Shown piece by piece: positions 1 to 7,035 of a DNA stretch of 32,987 nucleotides. Numbering within the stretch: position 1 is the stretch's first letter; the number at the start of each line of letters is the position of its first letter. The DNA is from Klebsiella pneumoniae. Its GTDB lineage: Bacteria > Pseudomonadota > Gammaproteobacteria > Burkholderiales > SG8-39. The position numbers and the translations under genes were made by a program. The stretch covers positions 1-32,987 of the forward strand of contig CAMDRJ010000013.1 of assembly GCA_945906755.1 (NCBI GenBank), written 5' to 3'. The notes beneath the pieces were generated by a model, which ran no database searches, was not told where the DNA came from, and was given only the letters and a program-made list of their open reading frames with translations.

Positions 1-120
1 GAGCGGCGGTTCGATGCGCTCTGCAAAGTCAACCCCGATGATCTCGACGCCCAGGGCAGGCGCGAGCGGGCGCACTGCGAACGGCCAGTGGGTCTTTGAC
101 TTGGTTGGTGCGAGGTTCAT
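1..120 (-). CDS. TauD/TfdA-like dioxygenase, N-terminal fragment (runs off the left edge)
   Basis: Reading the minus strand from the ATG at 120 gives 40 open codons to the window edge. The product begins MNLAPTKSKTHWPFAVRPLA and continues through LGVEIIGVDF. The pattern of a conserved proline-rich strand followed by G-x-E-I-x-G-V-D is the usual N-terminus of Fe(II)/2-oxoglutarate dioxygenases of the TauD/TfdA family. A Shine-Dalgarno-like AAGGAAA lies just upstream of the ATG on the minus strand. The catalytic H-x-D...H residues would lie outside the window, so the substrate cannot be judged. The plus-strand reading frame over the same bases resembles nothing and is taken as a shadow. Confidence 0.6.
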   Translation of the reverse strand, partial: MNLAPTKSKTHWPFAVRPLAPALGVEIIGVDFAERIEPPL

Positions 121-259
121 CGGCTTTCCTTGGGCGGAATCGACGGCAAATGATGATACTTCGGTCGGTTGTCCGTCGTGCAGGTGGGCCATGCAGTTTT
201 TTGCGCGATGCAATCCGTGCATGGGCGTCTAGGCGGCTGCGGGTGCTAGACTAGTACGA

Positions 260-274
260 CCGTGTCTTACACGG
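260..274. promoter_or_regulatory. Candidate autoregulatory operator of the toxin-antitoxin pair
   Basis: A perfect inverted repeat, CCGTGT-CTT-ACACGG, lies 30 bases upstream of the antitoxin ATG. Ribbon-helix-helix antitoxins usually bind short palindromes in their own promoter, alone or with the toxin. The position and symmetry fit that role. No clear -10/-35 pair could be assigned with confidence. Confidence 0.4.
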
Positions 275-303
275 ACACTTTCCCGCATGAGGAGCGGTCT
301 GCC

Positions 304-519
304 ATGAGCACATTGACGATTCGGTTGGACGCCAGCTTGGAAAAGGAGCTGGAAAAATATGCCCGCAGCACGGGCCGGTCCAAGAGTGAAATTGCCCGTG
401 AAGCATTGGCGCGTCAGCTTGCGGTTGCGCGTTTTCGGTCCCTACGGAAGAAATCGTTGCCATTCGCCGAGGCGCAAGGCCTCGTCACCGACGAGGACGT
501 TTTCCGCGCCATCTCGTGA
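304..519 (+). CDS. Ribbon-helix-helix (CopG-type) antitoxin
   Basis: This 71-aa protein starts MSTLTIRLDASLEKELEKYA. That is the short beta strand of a ribbon-helix-helix domain (TLTIRLD) followed by two helices with the turn GRSKSEIAREAL. The C-terminal half (FRSLRKKSLPFAEAQGLVTDEDVF) is probably the flexible tail that wraps and neutralises the toxin. The ATG at 304 is chosen because AGGAG at 290-294 is well spaced; an upstream GTG at 262 would begin inside the operator palindrome. The stop overlaps the GTG start of the PIN gene, which indicates translational coupling. By family knowledge it binds the PIN toxin and represses the operon. Confidence 0.8.
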   Translation: MSTLTIRLDASLEKELEKYARSTGRSKSEIAREALARQLAVARFRSLRKKSLPFAEAQGLVTDEDVFRAIS

Positions 520-923
520 AGGTCTTCTTCGATACGAACGTGCTCGTCGCGGCGTTCGCGGCGCGCGGTTTGTGCGCTGATTTGTTTGAACTGGTCCTCG
601 TCCGACATCAGCTCGTTTGCGGTGTGAATGTCTTGCGGGAGCTTGACAAGGCGCTCGTCGGCAAAATCAAACTTCCCGCCAATCAGTCGAAGGATATTGT
701 TCGATATGTGACGGAGCAGGCCGTTGCGGTCGTGTCGGGCGCGCGGGCAGTCAACGCCGATGTGGACATGGACGATGCAGTGGTCCTTGGCGAAGCGCTG
801 GCGGGCGGCGCTGACGTTTTCGTAACCGGCGATGCGAAGGTGCTCGCGTTGACGGCGATTGAGCAAATGCCGATCAAGACACCGAGGCAGTTCTGGGCGT
901 TTGCGCAGGCGGAAAGGCGTTGA
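516..923 (+). CDS. PIN-domain toxin, putative ribonuclease (VapC-like)
   Basis: This 135-aa protein begins MKVFFDTNVLVAAFAARG. It shows the spaced acidic residues of a PIN nuclease: Asp in FFDTNVL, Glu in LRELDKAL, Asp in DMDDAVVL and Asp in VFVTGDAKVL. These residues coordinate Mg2+ or Mn2+ in PIN ribonucleases, which typically cut tRNA or rRNA when the antitoxin is lost. The GTG start at 516 overlaps the antitoxin stop by four bases (GTGA), as is usual for such pairs. It looks most like the 'putative toxin component, PIN family' group. It appears intact. The RNA target cannot be inferred. Confidence 0.82.
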   Translation: MKVFFDTNVLVAAFAARGLCADLFELVLVRHQLVCGVNVLRELDKALVGKIKLPANQSKDIVRYVTEQAVAVVSGARAVNADVDMDDAVVLGEALAGGADVFVTGDAKVLALTAIEQMPIKTPRQFWAFAQAERR

Positions 924-998
924 GGAAAGCGGCTCCGAGTCGTGACGACGGTGGCCGCGCCTGATGAGCGTCCTTGGTTATGGCATATTCCATCCATC

Positions 999-1940
999 AT
1001 GGCCCTTCGCATTCTTGTCGTCTATTACTCCCAAACGGGCCAGCTGCAGCGCATCGCGCGTTCGATGCTCGCGCCGCTTGCCGGGCGTAGCGACGCGCAG
1101 ATCGATTGGCATGAGGTCCGGCCGCAGCCTGCCTATCCGTTCCCCTGGACGTTTCTTTCTTTTCTTGACGCATTCCCCGAGTCGGTCTATCTCGATCCGC
1201 CGCCGGTGAACGCGCCGCCTAGCGAGGCAGACTACGATCTGATCGTGTTGGCCTATCAGGTGTGGTTTCTCGCGCCTTCGTTGCCGATCGTAGGCTTCTT
1301 GCGTCAGGCGCCGCCTGCGTTACTCAAGGGCAAGCGCGTCATCACCGTGATTGGTTGTCGCAATATGTGGACCACCGCGCACCAATCGATGCAGGCCCTT
1401 CTGAACGCGGCTGGTGCGCGCATAACGGACAACGTGGTGTTCATGGATGCAGGTTCGATGTGGTCGACCTTCATCACCACGCCCTGGTGGATGCTGACCG
1501 GCAACAAAGGTCCGCTATTGGGGATCCTGCCTGAGGCGGGCGTGAGCGAGCGCGATATTGCGCGGGCGGCGCGCTTTGGCCGTGCGCTGGCCGATGCGCT
1601 ATCTGAGGTCGCAAATGGCGGAACGGGGCCCTTTCTGCATGGCCTGGCCGCGGTCAAGGCGAGCCCACACGCCATGCTTGCGGAGCGGATCGGCCACCGC
1701 AGTTTTCGAGTGTGGGGCAAGTTGTTTCGGGCGCTTGGCAAGCCCGCCAGCGTCATTCGCAAACCGGTGTTGATTGTCTACGCGCTGTTCCTGATCACGA
1801 TGATCATCACAGTCGTACCGATTACAGGCACAATCGCCTATCTGCTCGCGCGCTTTAGCAGCCGGGTCCGTGAGCGGGCGAAATCTTTGGAGGCCCCCTC
1901 TGGATCATCCGGCGAGCGTTTATCCAGATACGATCAATAG
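999..1940 (+). CDS. darA: DarA-like flavodoxin-fold enzyme (dialkylresorcinol formation)
   Basis: This 313-aa protein has a flavodoxin-like N-terminus: MALRILVVYYSQTGQLQRIA, where SQTGQ is the phosphate-binding loop for FMN. Later strands read YDLIVLAYQVWFLAPSLPI and KRVITVIGCRNMWTTA. A hydrophobic segment near the C-terminus (VLIVYALFLITMIITVVPI) suggests membrane association. Proteins of this shape sit next to a KAS III-like DarB in dialkylresorcinol loci. There DarB is reported to condense two acyl chains to a cyclohexanedione and DarA to aromatise it. The ATG at 999 is preferred over one at 942 because the fold begins directly after it. The next gene starts 34 bases after the stop and is a DarB-like ketosynthase, which supports the assignment. 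Confidence 0.7.
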   Translation: MALRILVVYYSQTGQLQRIARSMLAPLAGRSDAQIDWHEVRPQPAYPFPWTFLSFLDAFPESVYLDPPPVNAPPSEADYDLIVLAYQVWFLAPSLPIVGFLRQAPPALLKGKRVITVIGCRNMWTTAHQSMQALLNAAGARITDNVVFMDAGSMWSTFITTPWWMLTGNKGPLLGILPEAGVSERDIARAARFGRALADALSEVANGGTGPFLHGLAAVKASPHAMLAERIGHRSFRVWGKLFRALGKPASVIRKPVLIVYALFLITMIITVVPITGTIAYLLARFSSRVRERAKSLEAPSGSSGERLSRYDQ

Positions 1941-1974
1941 TAGACTCACCCCCATTCCATTCCGAAGCCTTTTC

Positions 1975-3129
1975 GTGCCGGATCAAGCCTATATCGTGGC
2001 GCTCGGGAAATGTCTTCCCAATGCGCCCGTCGACAACGAGCAAATCGAGGAGGTTCTTGGGACGATTGGCGGCCGGCCGTCCCGTGCCAAGCGCATTACG
2101 CTGCGCAATAACGGCATCAAGACCCGCCACTACGCGATCGATCCGGCCACCGGTCTGCCAACCCATAACAATGCGCAGCTCACCGCGCTTGCGGTGCGCT
2201 CGGCCCTGAAGCGGCTCGACATGCGGGTCCGTGATATCGAGCTGTTGGCGTGCGGCACGTCCGCCCCTGATCAACTAAAGCCCGCGCATGCCAACATGGT
2301 GCATGCCGAATTGGGCGAATCCGCGATGGAAGTGCTCTCGACCGCAGGGGTCTGCTCAGCCGGTTTGGCGGCCTTGAAGTACGCATGGTTCAGCGTCAAA
2401 AGCGGCAGCGTGCGCCGCGCGGTGAGCACCGGCTCTGAGCTTGCATCCAGTTTCATGGTGGGGCGCAATTTCGCAGCTGAGTCCGAGCAAAGCGAGGGCG
2501 ATCTCGAACGCACGCCGCAGCTCGCGTTTGAAAAGGATTTTCTGCGCTGAATGTTGTCAGACGGTGCGGGCGCCGCCTTGATCGCCAATGAGCCGGTCGG
2601 GACCGACATGGCGTTCCGGATCGACTGGATCGATGGCATCTCGCTAGCCCATGAGCTGCCGGTCTGCATGTACAGCGGGGCGATCAAACAACCGGATGGA
2701 CGATTGCGTGGCTGGCGCGAGGCGCCTACGCGGGCGAGTGTGGTCGAAGACCAGTACTTCGCGGTAAAACAAGATGCGCGCCTCCTCGATGAATTGATTC
2801 CCCGCCTGATTTCCGCTGAGACGATCGGCGCGATGGCCAAGAAGCACGGCTTGGCCGCAACCGATGTCGATTGGCTGGTGCCGCATTATTCGTCGCAATA
2901 TTTCCGGCCGGTGCTGGCGCGTTGCCTCGATGGCATCCCCTTTCATATTCCGTATGAACGATGGTTCACCAATCTCACCACGGTGGGCAACGTCGGCTCG
3001 GCCTCGATGTATTTGATGTTGGAAGAATTGATGTACAGCGGCAAGCTCAAACGCGGGCAGCGCGTTCTTTGCTTTGTGCCGGAAAGCGCGCGTTTTTTTG
3101 TCTATTACATGCTGCTCACGGTCGTATAG
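1975..3129 (+). pseudogene. darB: DarB-like ketosynthase III interrupted by an in-frame TGA
   Basis: One continuous frame encodes 384 positions of a KAS III-type ketosynthase, with a TGA at 2548-2550 (position 192). The Cys-His-Asn triad is split across the stop. C127 in STAGVCSAGLAALKYA is upstream; H304 in WLVPHYSSQYF and N339 in TVGNVGSAS are downstream. The stop sits in FEKDFLR-stop-MLSDGAGA, where I expect Trp (TGG) in this family, so one G-to-A change would explain it. An ATG follows the stop directly (TGAATG), so re-initiation of the second half at 2551 is conceivable. The GTG at 1975 is chosen as start because it gives a family-like length; an ATG at 1870 would overlap darA by 71 bases. 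DarB would condense and cyclise two acyl chains. Pseudogene, sequence error and split gene all remain possible. Confidence 0.75.
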
Positions 3130-3135
3130 CACTAC

Positions 3136-3531
3136 ATGCGGGTTAAGGATATTCCGCAGGACCCATCGATTCTCGAAGGCCATCAGCGCGCGTGTTATGC
3201 GCGGGACGAGTCGGGGCGCTACGTCATTGGCACGAGCAGCGGCTGGGAGGTCGAGCGCATCGCCAATCAGCATGCGGTCGATGAAATCAATGCGGGCATC
3301 GCGCAAGTGCTCGCAGATGTTCGCGCCGGCAAAGCTAGCGTGCTCGCCTACCATATGGCGCGATATCACATGAGTCCCGGCCTGTTGGCTGCCAATACCG
3401 GCATTTGGTCATTGCGCATCCGGCGCCATATGCGGCCGCATATTTTCGCGCGGCTGCCTGAAGCGATTCTGCTCCGCTACGCCGATGCGTTTCGCATCGA
3501 TCTCGCGACGCTGGTCAAAGTGCCCGATTAA
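3136..3531 (+). CDS. Unrecognised 131-aa protein of the dar-like locus
   Basis: I do not recognise this family. The protein is soluble-looking, with no signal peptide or membrane segment. Features include MRVKDIPQDPSILEGHQRA at the start, a central helix (AVDEINAGIAQVLADVRAG), a run with several His and Tyr (VLAYHMARYHMSPGLLAANTG), and a basic segment (SLRIRRHMRPHIF) before ILLRYADAFRIDLATLVKV. The C-terminal part resembles a small helical DNA-binding or protein-binding module, but I cannot name it. The ATG is seven bases after the darB stop, and its TAA shares one base with the next ATG (TAATG). It is therefore almost certainly co-translated with the biosynthetic genes and probably serves the same pathway. 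Confidence 0.75.
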   Translation: MRVKDIPQDPSILEGHQRACYARDESGRYVIGTSSGWEVERIANQHAVDEINAGIAQVLADVRAGKASVLAYHMARYHMSPGLLAANTGIWSLRIRRHMRPHIFARLPEAILLRYADAFRIDLATLVKVPD

Positions 3532-4532
3532 TGGCCATTCAGTTCGACCACGTCCACGCCGCACACTGCGAAAGCGGCGCATTCGCCGCACTGCTTCGCC
3601 ATCACGGCTTGACGCTCACCGAGTCGATGGTGTTTGGCATCGGCAGCGGCTTGTTCTTTCTCTTTTTTCCCTATCTGAAGATGTACGGTGCACCGCTCGT
3701 GGCGTATCGCGATGCGCCCGGTCTCATCATCTCGCGTTGTACGCGCCGACTTGGTGTGAAGATGAAGAAGGCGCAATACTCCAATCAAGACGAAGGGATG
3801 CGGGCGCTCGATGCGATGCTCGCGCGTGATATTCCGGTTGGCATGCAGACCGGCGCATTCTGGCTGCCCTATTTTCCGCGCAGCATGCGCTTCCAGTTCA
3901 ATGGCCATCACATCATCGCCTACGGCCGGGACGATGATGATTACCTGATAAGCGACACGGTGTTTGAAGAGGTCGTGCGCTGTCCGTCAGACGATCTGCG
4001 CCGTGCGCGCTTTTCCAAGGGGCCGCTCGCACCAAAGGGCTTTCTGTACCACCTGGAGAGCGTCGATCCGCAGCCGGACCTCGCTAATGCAGTGCGCGAT
4101 GGGATTCGTTCGACGGTCAACCGGATGCTGCGCATTCCGCTGCCCTATATGGGCGTGCGCGGCATCCGTACGCTCGCCAAGGCAATGCGGGGATGGCCGG
4201 CACGCATCGGCGAAGAGAAGGCGCGCTCGTGGCTGGCGAACGTCATTCGCATGCAGGAAGAGATTGGCACCGGCGGCGCCGGGTTTCGCTTCATGTACGC
4301 CGCGTTTCTCGACGAGGCGGCCGCGGTGCTCGACAAACCTGCGTTGCGCGAGCTTTCGGAGCGGCTGACCGAGACGGGCGATCAATGGCGCGAGTTCAGT
4401 GTGCGCGGCGCGCGGGTCATCCGGAATAAAGACAATTCAGCCGACGTGTTCGAGGAGTTGGCCGCGATGCTCGCCGGTTGCGCCGAGCGCGAGCAAAGCA
4501 TCTTTACTGATTTGCGGCGGGTGGTTAGCTAG
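3531..4532 (+). CDS. BtrH-like acyltransferase (BtrH N-terminal domain)
   Basis: This 333-aa protein matches the pattern of BtrH N-terminal domain proteins, which have a papain-like fold. C13 lies in HAAHCESGAFAALLRHHG, the family block ESMVFGIGSGLFF follows, His126/127 lie in FQFNGHHIIAYG and Asp142 in YLISDTVF. These would form a Cys-His-Asp triad. BtrH itself moves an acyl group from an acyl carrier protein onto an aminoglycoside. The remaining ~190 residues are helical and would match the C-terminal domain (DUF4872-like) often joined to it. Next to darAB, a ketosynthase pair and an ACP, the inferred role is transfer of an ACP-bound acyl chain onto the resorcinol or another acceptor. Its TAG stop shares the palindrome CTAG with the stop of the convergent downstream gene. 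Confidence 0.7.
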   Translation: MAIQFDHVHAAHCESGAFAALLRHHGLTLTESMVFGIGSGLFFLFFPYLKMYGAPLVAYRDAPGLIISRCTRRLGVKMKKAQYSNQDEGMRALDAMLARDIPVGMQTGAFWLPYFPRSMRFQFNGHHIIAYGRDDDDYLISDTVFEEVVRCPSDDLRRARFSKGPLAPKGFLYHLESVDPQPDLANAVRDGIRSTVNRMLRIPLPYMGVRGIRTLAKAMRGWPARIGEEKARSWLANVIRMQEEIGTGGAGFRFMYAAFLDEAAAVLDKPALRELSERLTETGDQWREFSVRGARVIRNKDNSADVFEELAAMLAGCAEREQSIFTDLRRVVS

Positions 4533-5485
4533 CGGCCTTGCGGTCCATAGACACGCCAGACAAGGCGACCGATGCGGCCGTACTCATCGCGATTCCAGTG
4601 CAGGAAGGTCGTGGTCGATGGCCATGCTTTTCGGAACGCACCGACCATCGCTAACCCGACCGCGGTGGGGTAGTAGCCGGTGTGCTGCAGGTACGCGTGG
4701 TGTGTCGCCGCGCCGATGTGCTGCTTCAGTTCTGCGATGTCCGCGGCCGTCAACCGAAACCCGGGCATCACGATGATCGGATCGCCCGACACGATGTCGC
4801 GGATCGCGCTCATGCAGTCACGTTGATCCGGGTTCGGTGCGAAAACCGTGGCATCGAGCAGTTCTCCGATCGCGCCGGGCGGATCAGACCCAAGTACCAA
4901 CCATGCGCTGCCCTCGCCGATGCAATGCTCGCGCGCAAACGGAAAATGGCTGAGATAGAACGCACGTGGCACTGCGGCTTCATCGATGGCGCCGACCAAC
5001 GCCGCCTGCATCGCACCTGCCGCAAAATCGTCCGCGACAATGCTCAACGTCTGCTCGAACGATAGTTCTTCGAGTGACAAGGTGAGGTTTCTTGACAACA
5101 GGCCCATCTGCCGCGCCACAAAAAATGCCGCCATGTTGTTGCCAGATGATGCGAATTTCGCCGGCATGATCATCTCGCTCGCAGGCGGCACGATCTGGTG
5201 ATAGAGGGCATCGACGGTGACGATTTCGCCCATGCCGGTGGCGACATACAGCCGCGTTGATGGCACAAGGGCTCGCTTGATTTGCTGCGCTCCCAGCACC
5301 GCCAATTCCACATAGCGCGTTACCAGTCGCGGGGTCGGCATGTTCAGTTGCCGGGCGAGCGCGCGCAGCGAAATTGGGCTGGCATCGGCGGTGAGCGGAA
5401 CGCGGGAAGGGTCGAATAAATCCAACTCAAGATCGCCATTGGGCCCCATGCCGCCCGCCGCATGCAAATAGGCAAGCGGCCTCAT
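4529..5485 (-). CDS. Ketosynthase-like protein without active-site Cys (chain-length-factor-like)
   Basis: This 318-aa protein is a degenerate thiolase-fold ketosynthase. Recognisable parts are the start MRPLAYLHAAGGMGPNGD, the strand TRLYVATGMGEIVTVDALY, the core MIMPAKFASSGNNMAAFFVA and the glycine-containing EGSAWLVLGSD. Where an active ketosynthase has its nucleophile (TxCSS), this protein reads NLTLSLEELSFEQTL around residues 133-147, with no Cys. Such proteins occur as 'beta-ketoacyl synthase chain length factor' in aryl-polyene and type II PKS loci, paired with an active ketosynthase. The ATG at 5485 overlaps the upstream ketosynthase stop by four bases (ATGA). The longer frame up to 5689 would lie inside that gene and is rejected. 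Confidence 0.72.
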   Translation of the reverse strand: MRPLAYLHAAGGMGPNGDLELDLFDPSRVPLTADASPISLRALARQLNMPTPRLVTRYVELAVLGAQQIKRALVPSTRLYVATGMGEIVTVDALYHQIVPPASEMIMPAKFASSGNNMAAFFVARQMGLLSRNLTLSLEELSFEQTLSIVADDFAAGAMQAALVGAIDEAAVPRAFYLSHFPFAREHCIGEGSAWLVLGSDPPGAIGELLDATVFAPNPDQRDCMSAIRDIVSGDPIIVMPGFRLTAADIAELKQHIGAATHHAYLQHTGYYPTAVGLAMVGAFRKAWPSTTTFLHWNRDEYGRIGRLVWRVYGPQGR

Positions 5486-6660
5486 TGGTTGCCAATACCC
5501 ACGACGAGCGATGTGTAGTTGCCGCCGAAGCCAAAGAAATTCAACAGGTATGGGCCGGGACGCGCGGGCAATTCTGTCCGCGATGGTTCGAAGCTGAGTT
5601 CCGGATCCACATTGGCAAAACCGGCTGTTGGTGGCAGAAAGCCCGCCTCGACACAGCCAAGCAGCGCCGCCGTTTCGAGCGTTCCACAAGCACCCAGCGT
5701 GTGCCCAACATAACGCTTGAGTCCGATTACCGGCGTCTCGTGCGAAAGTTCTGTCGCGAATAGAGACCGTATAGCCGCCGCTTCCGCACGATCGCTATCG
5801 ATGCTGCCGGTGCCATGCGCTTTGATAGCGACGATGGCCGATGGGTCCACACCGGCATCCGCAAGGGCTTCCTGCATCACCGCGCGCATCACGGCGCCAT
5901 CGGGACTCGCGCCGGTCAGGTGATGGGTGTCGCACAGATTGGCGCCACCCAGCGTCAGCGCGCCGCCCGCGGCATCGCTTCGTTCGAGAATCAGTGCGCT
6001 ATAGGCCTCTCCAAGCTGCAAGCCGCTACGGTCCCGATCAAACGGCCGACAGCCGGCCGGATCGAGCAACTGCAAGGATTCAAAGCCACCGACTGCGACT
6101 GCACTCACGCCCTCAGCGCCTACGACCAGTGCGCGCTTGACGCGTCCACGATGGATCAGCTCGGATGCGGTCAACAGTGCATTCGCGCTCGATGAACAAC
6201 CGGTGCTCATCGCGAACATCGGTCCTTGCATGCCGAAATGCTGGACGATCACATTGCCGCCCCAGGCCGGACCGCGCAATCGAGCCGGTTCTCGAGTGGC
6301 ATCCGGATGTTGCCAACGCCAGAACAGTTCGGCCGCGGAGGCAAACAGAAACCCACCGGTGCCGATGACCAATGCGCAGTCAGATGCCGTGAGGCATTTC
6401 GCATCGCCACGGTAGGCATGGATCGCCTGCGCAACCGTCGCAATCAGGTGTTCCATACATGCTCGCTCACCCGGCGCATCGTTGCCAGCAGGGATCTTGC
6501 TGATGGTGGGCGCAGGTTGGCTCGGATAGCCGATACCTTCTGCTGGTTGTACCGGGCAGCGTCCGGCGCGAATGCCCGCAACCAACGATGAGAGTCCGGC
6601 ACCGTGCGCCGAGAGTACGCCAACGCCGGCAATACGTACTGCCGGAGCGGTTCTTATCAA
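5482..6660 (-). CDS. FabF-like beta-ketoacyl-ACP synthase
   Basis: This 392-aa protein has the complete KAS I/II Cys-His-His triad: C155 in AMSTGCSSSANAL, H282 in IKAHGTGSIDSD and H320 in RYVGHTLGACG. It also has the C-terminal glycine loop NFFGFGGNYTSLVVG. It would extend an ACP-bound acyl chain by decarboxylative Claisen condensation with malonyl-ACP. It lies between a Cys-less ketosynthase partner and an ACP, each with a four-base overlap. This forms a type II minimal-PKS cassette (ACP-KS-CLF on the minus strand). Primary chain building for aryl polyene or long acyl units is the likely job. No ketoreductase or dehydratase is present in the window, so reduction would rely on enzymes encoded elsewhere. 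Confidence 0.85.
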   Translation of the reverse strand: MIRTAPAVRIAGVGVLSAHGAGLSSLVAGIRAGRCPVQPAEGIGYPSQPAPTISKIPAGNDAPGERACMEHLIATVAQAIHAYRGDAKCLTASDCALVIGTGGFLFASAAELFWRWQHPDATREPARLRGPAWGGNVIVQHFGMQGPMFAMSTGCSSSANALLTASELIHRGRVKRALVVGAEGVSAVAVGGFESLQLLDPAGCRPFDRDRSGLQLGEAYSALILERSDAAGGALTLGGANLCDTHHLTGASPDGAVMRAVMQEALADAGVDPSAIVAIKAHGTGSIDSDRAEAAAIRSLFATELSHETPVIGLKRYVGHTLGACGTLETAALLGCVEAGFLPPTAGFANVDPELSFEPSRTELPARPGPYLLNFFGFGGNYTSLVVGIGNQ

Positions 6661-6941
6661 GATCGTCGCGAGCGGATGAACTCGACCAGCGCGTTGACCG
6701 AACCCATCACGCGCCTGGCATGTTTGCCGTCTTGCACGCGCACACCAAATCGTTTGCTGATCGCCACCGACGACTGCAAACCGTCGAGGGAATCGGCGAT
6801 CCAGGTCGAGTTCTCGCCCATGAGCACGTCGTCATCGCCCATCTCGGACGGGTCGCGTTCGGATTCGAGGGCCGCCAGAATGACTCGTTTTATTTCAAGC
6901 TTGAGTTCGGCGTCACTGGCGGGAATGGCAGGGGCATTCAT
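6657..6941 (-). CDS. Acyl carrier protein
   Basis: This 94-aa acidic helical protein carries the phosphopantetheine attachment motif as D50-S51-L52-D53 (STWIADSLDGLQSSVAISKR). The start is helix-rich (DAELKLEIKRVILAALESE). The ATG at 6941 is chosen; the frame extends to 7007, but the extra N-terminus (KNSTYFVTHPIVFN) looks non-coding. No strong ribosome binding site is visible. The stop overlaps the ketosynthase start by four bases. It should tether the chain elongated by the adjacent KS/CLF pair and deliver it to DarB-like or BtrH-like partners. No phosphopantetheinyl transferase is encoded in the window. Confidence 0.8.
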   Translation of the reverse strand: MNAPAIPASDAELKLEIKRVILAALESERDPSEMGDDDVLMGENSTWIADSLDGLQSSVAISKRFGVRVQDGKHARRVMGSVNALVEFIRSRRS

Positions 6942-7035
6942 GGTTTGATTGAAAACGATCGGGTGCGTAACGAAATAGGTCGAATTTTTACTGCGAAGGC
7001 CTGACATTATGCGGCACCTTGATGCAGGCGCCCTG

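Noticed and set aside
2551-3129. Independent 192-aa gene starting MLSDGAGA
   Set aside because: It is the C-terminal half of a KAS III protein with the His and Asn of the triad but no Cys, so it belongs with the upstream half.
2644-3369. Minus-strand frame of about 240 codons across darB and the next gene
   Set aside because: It spans two coupled plus-strand genes and its product has no recognisable pattern.
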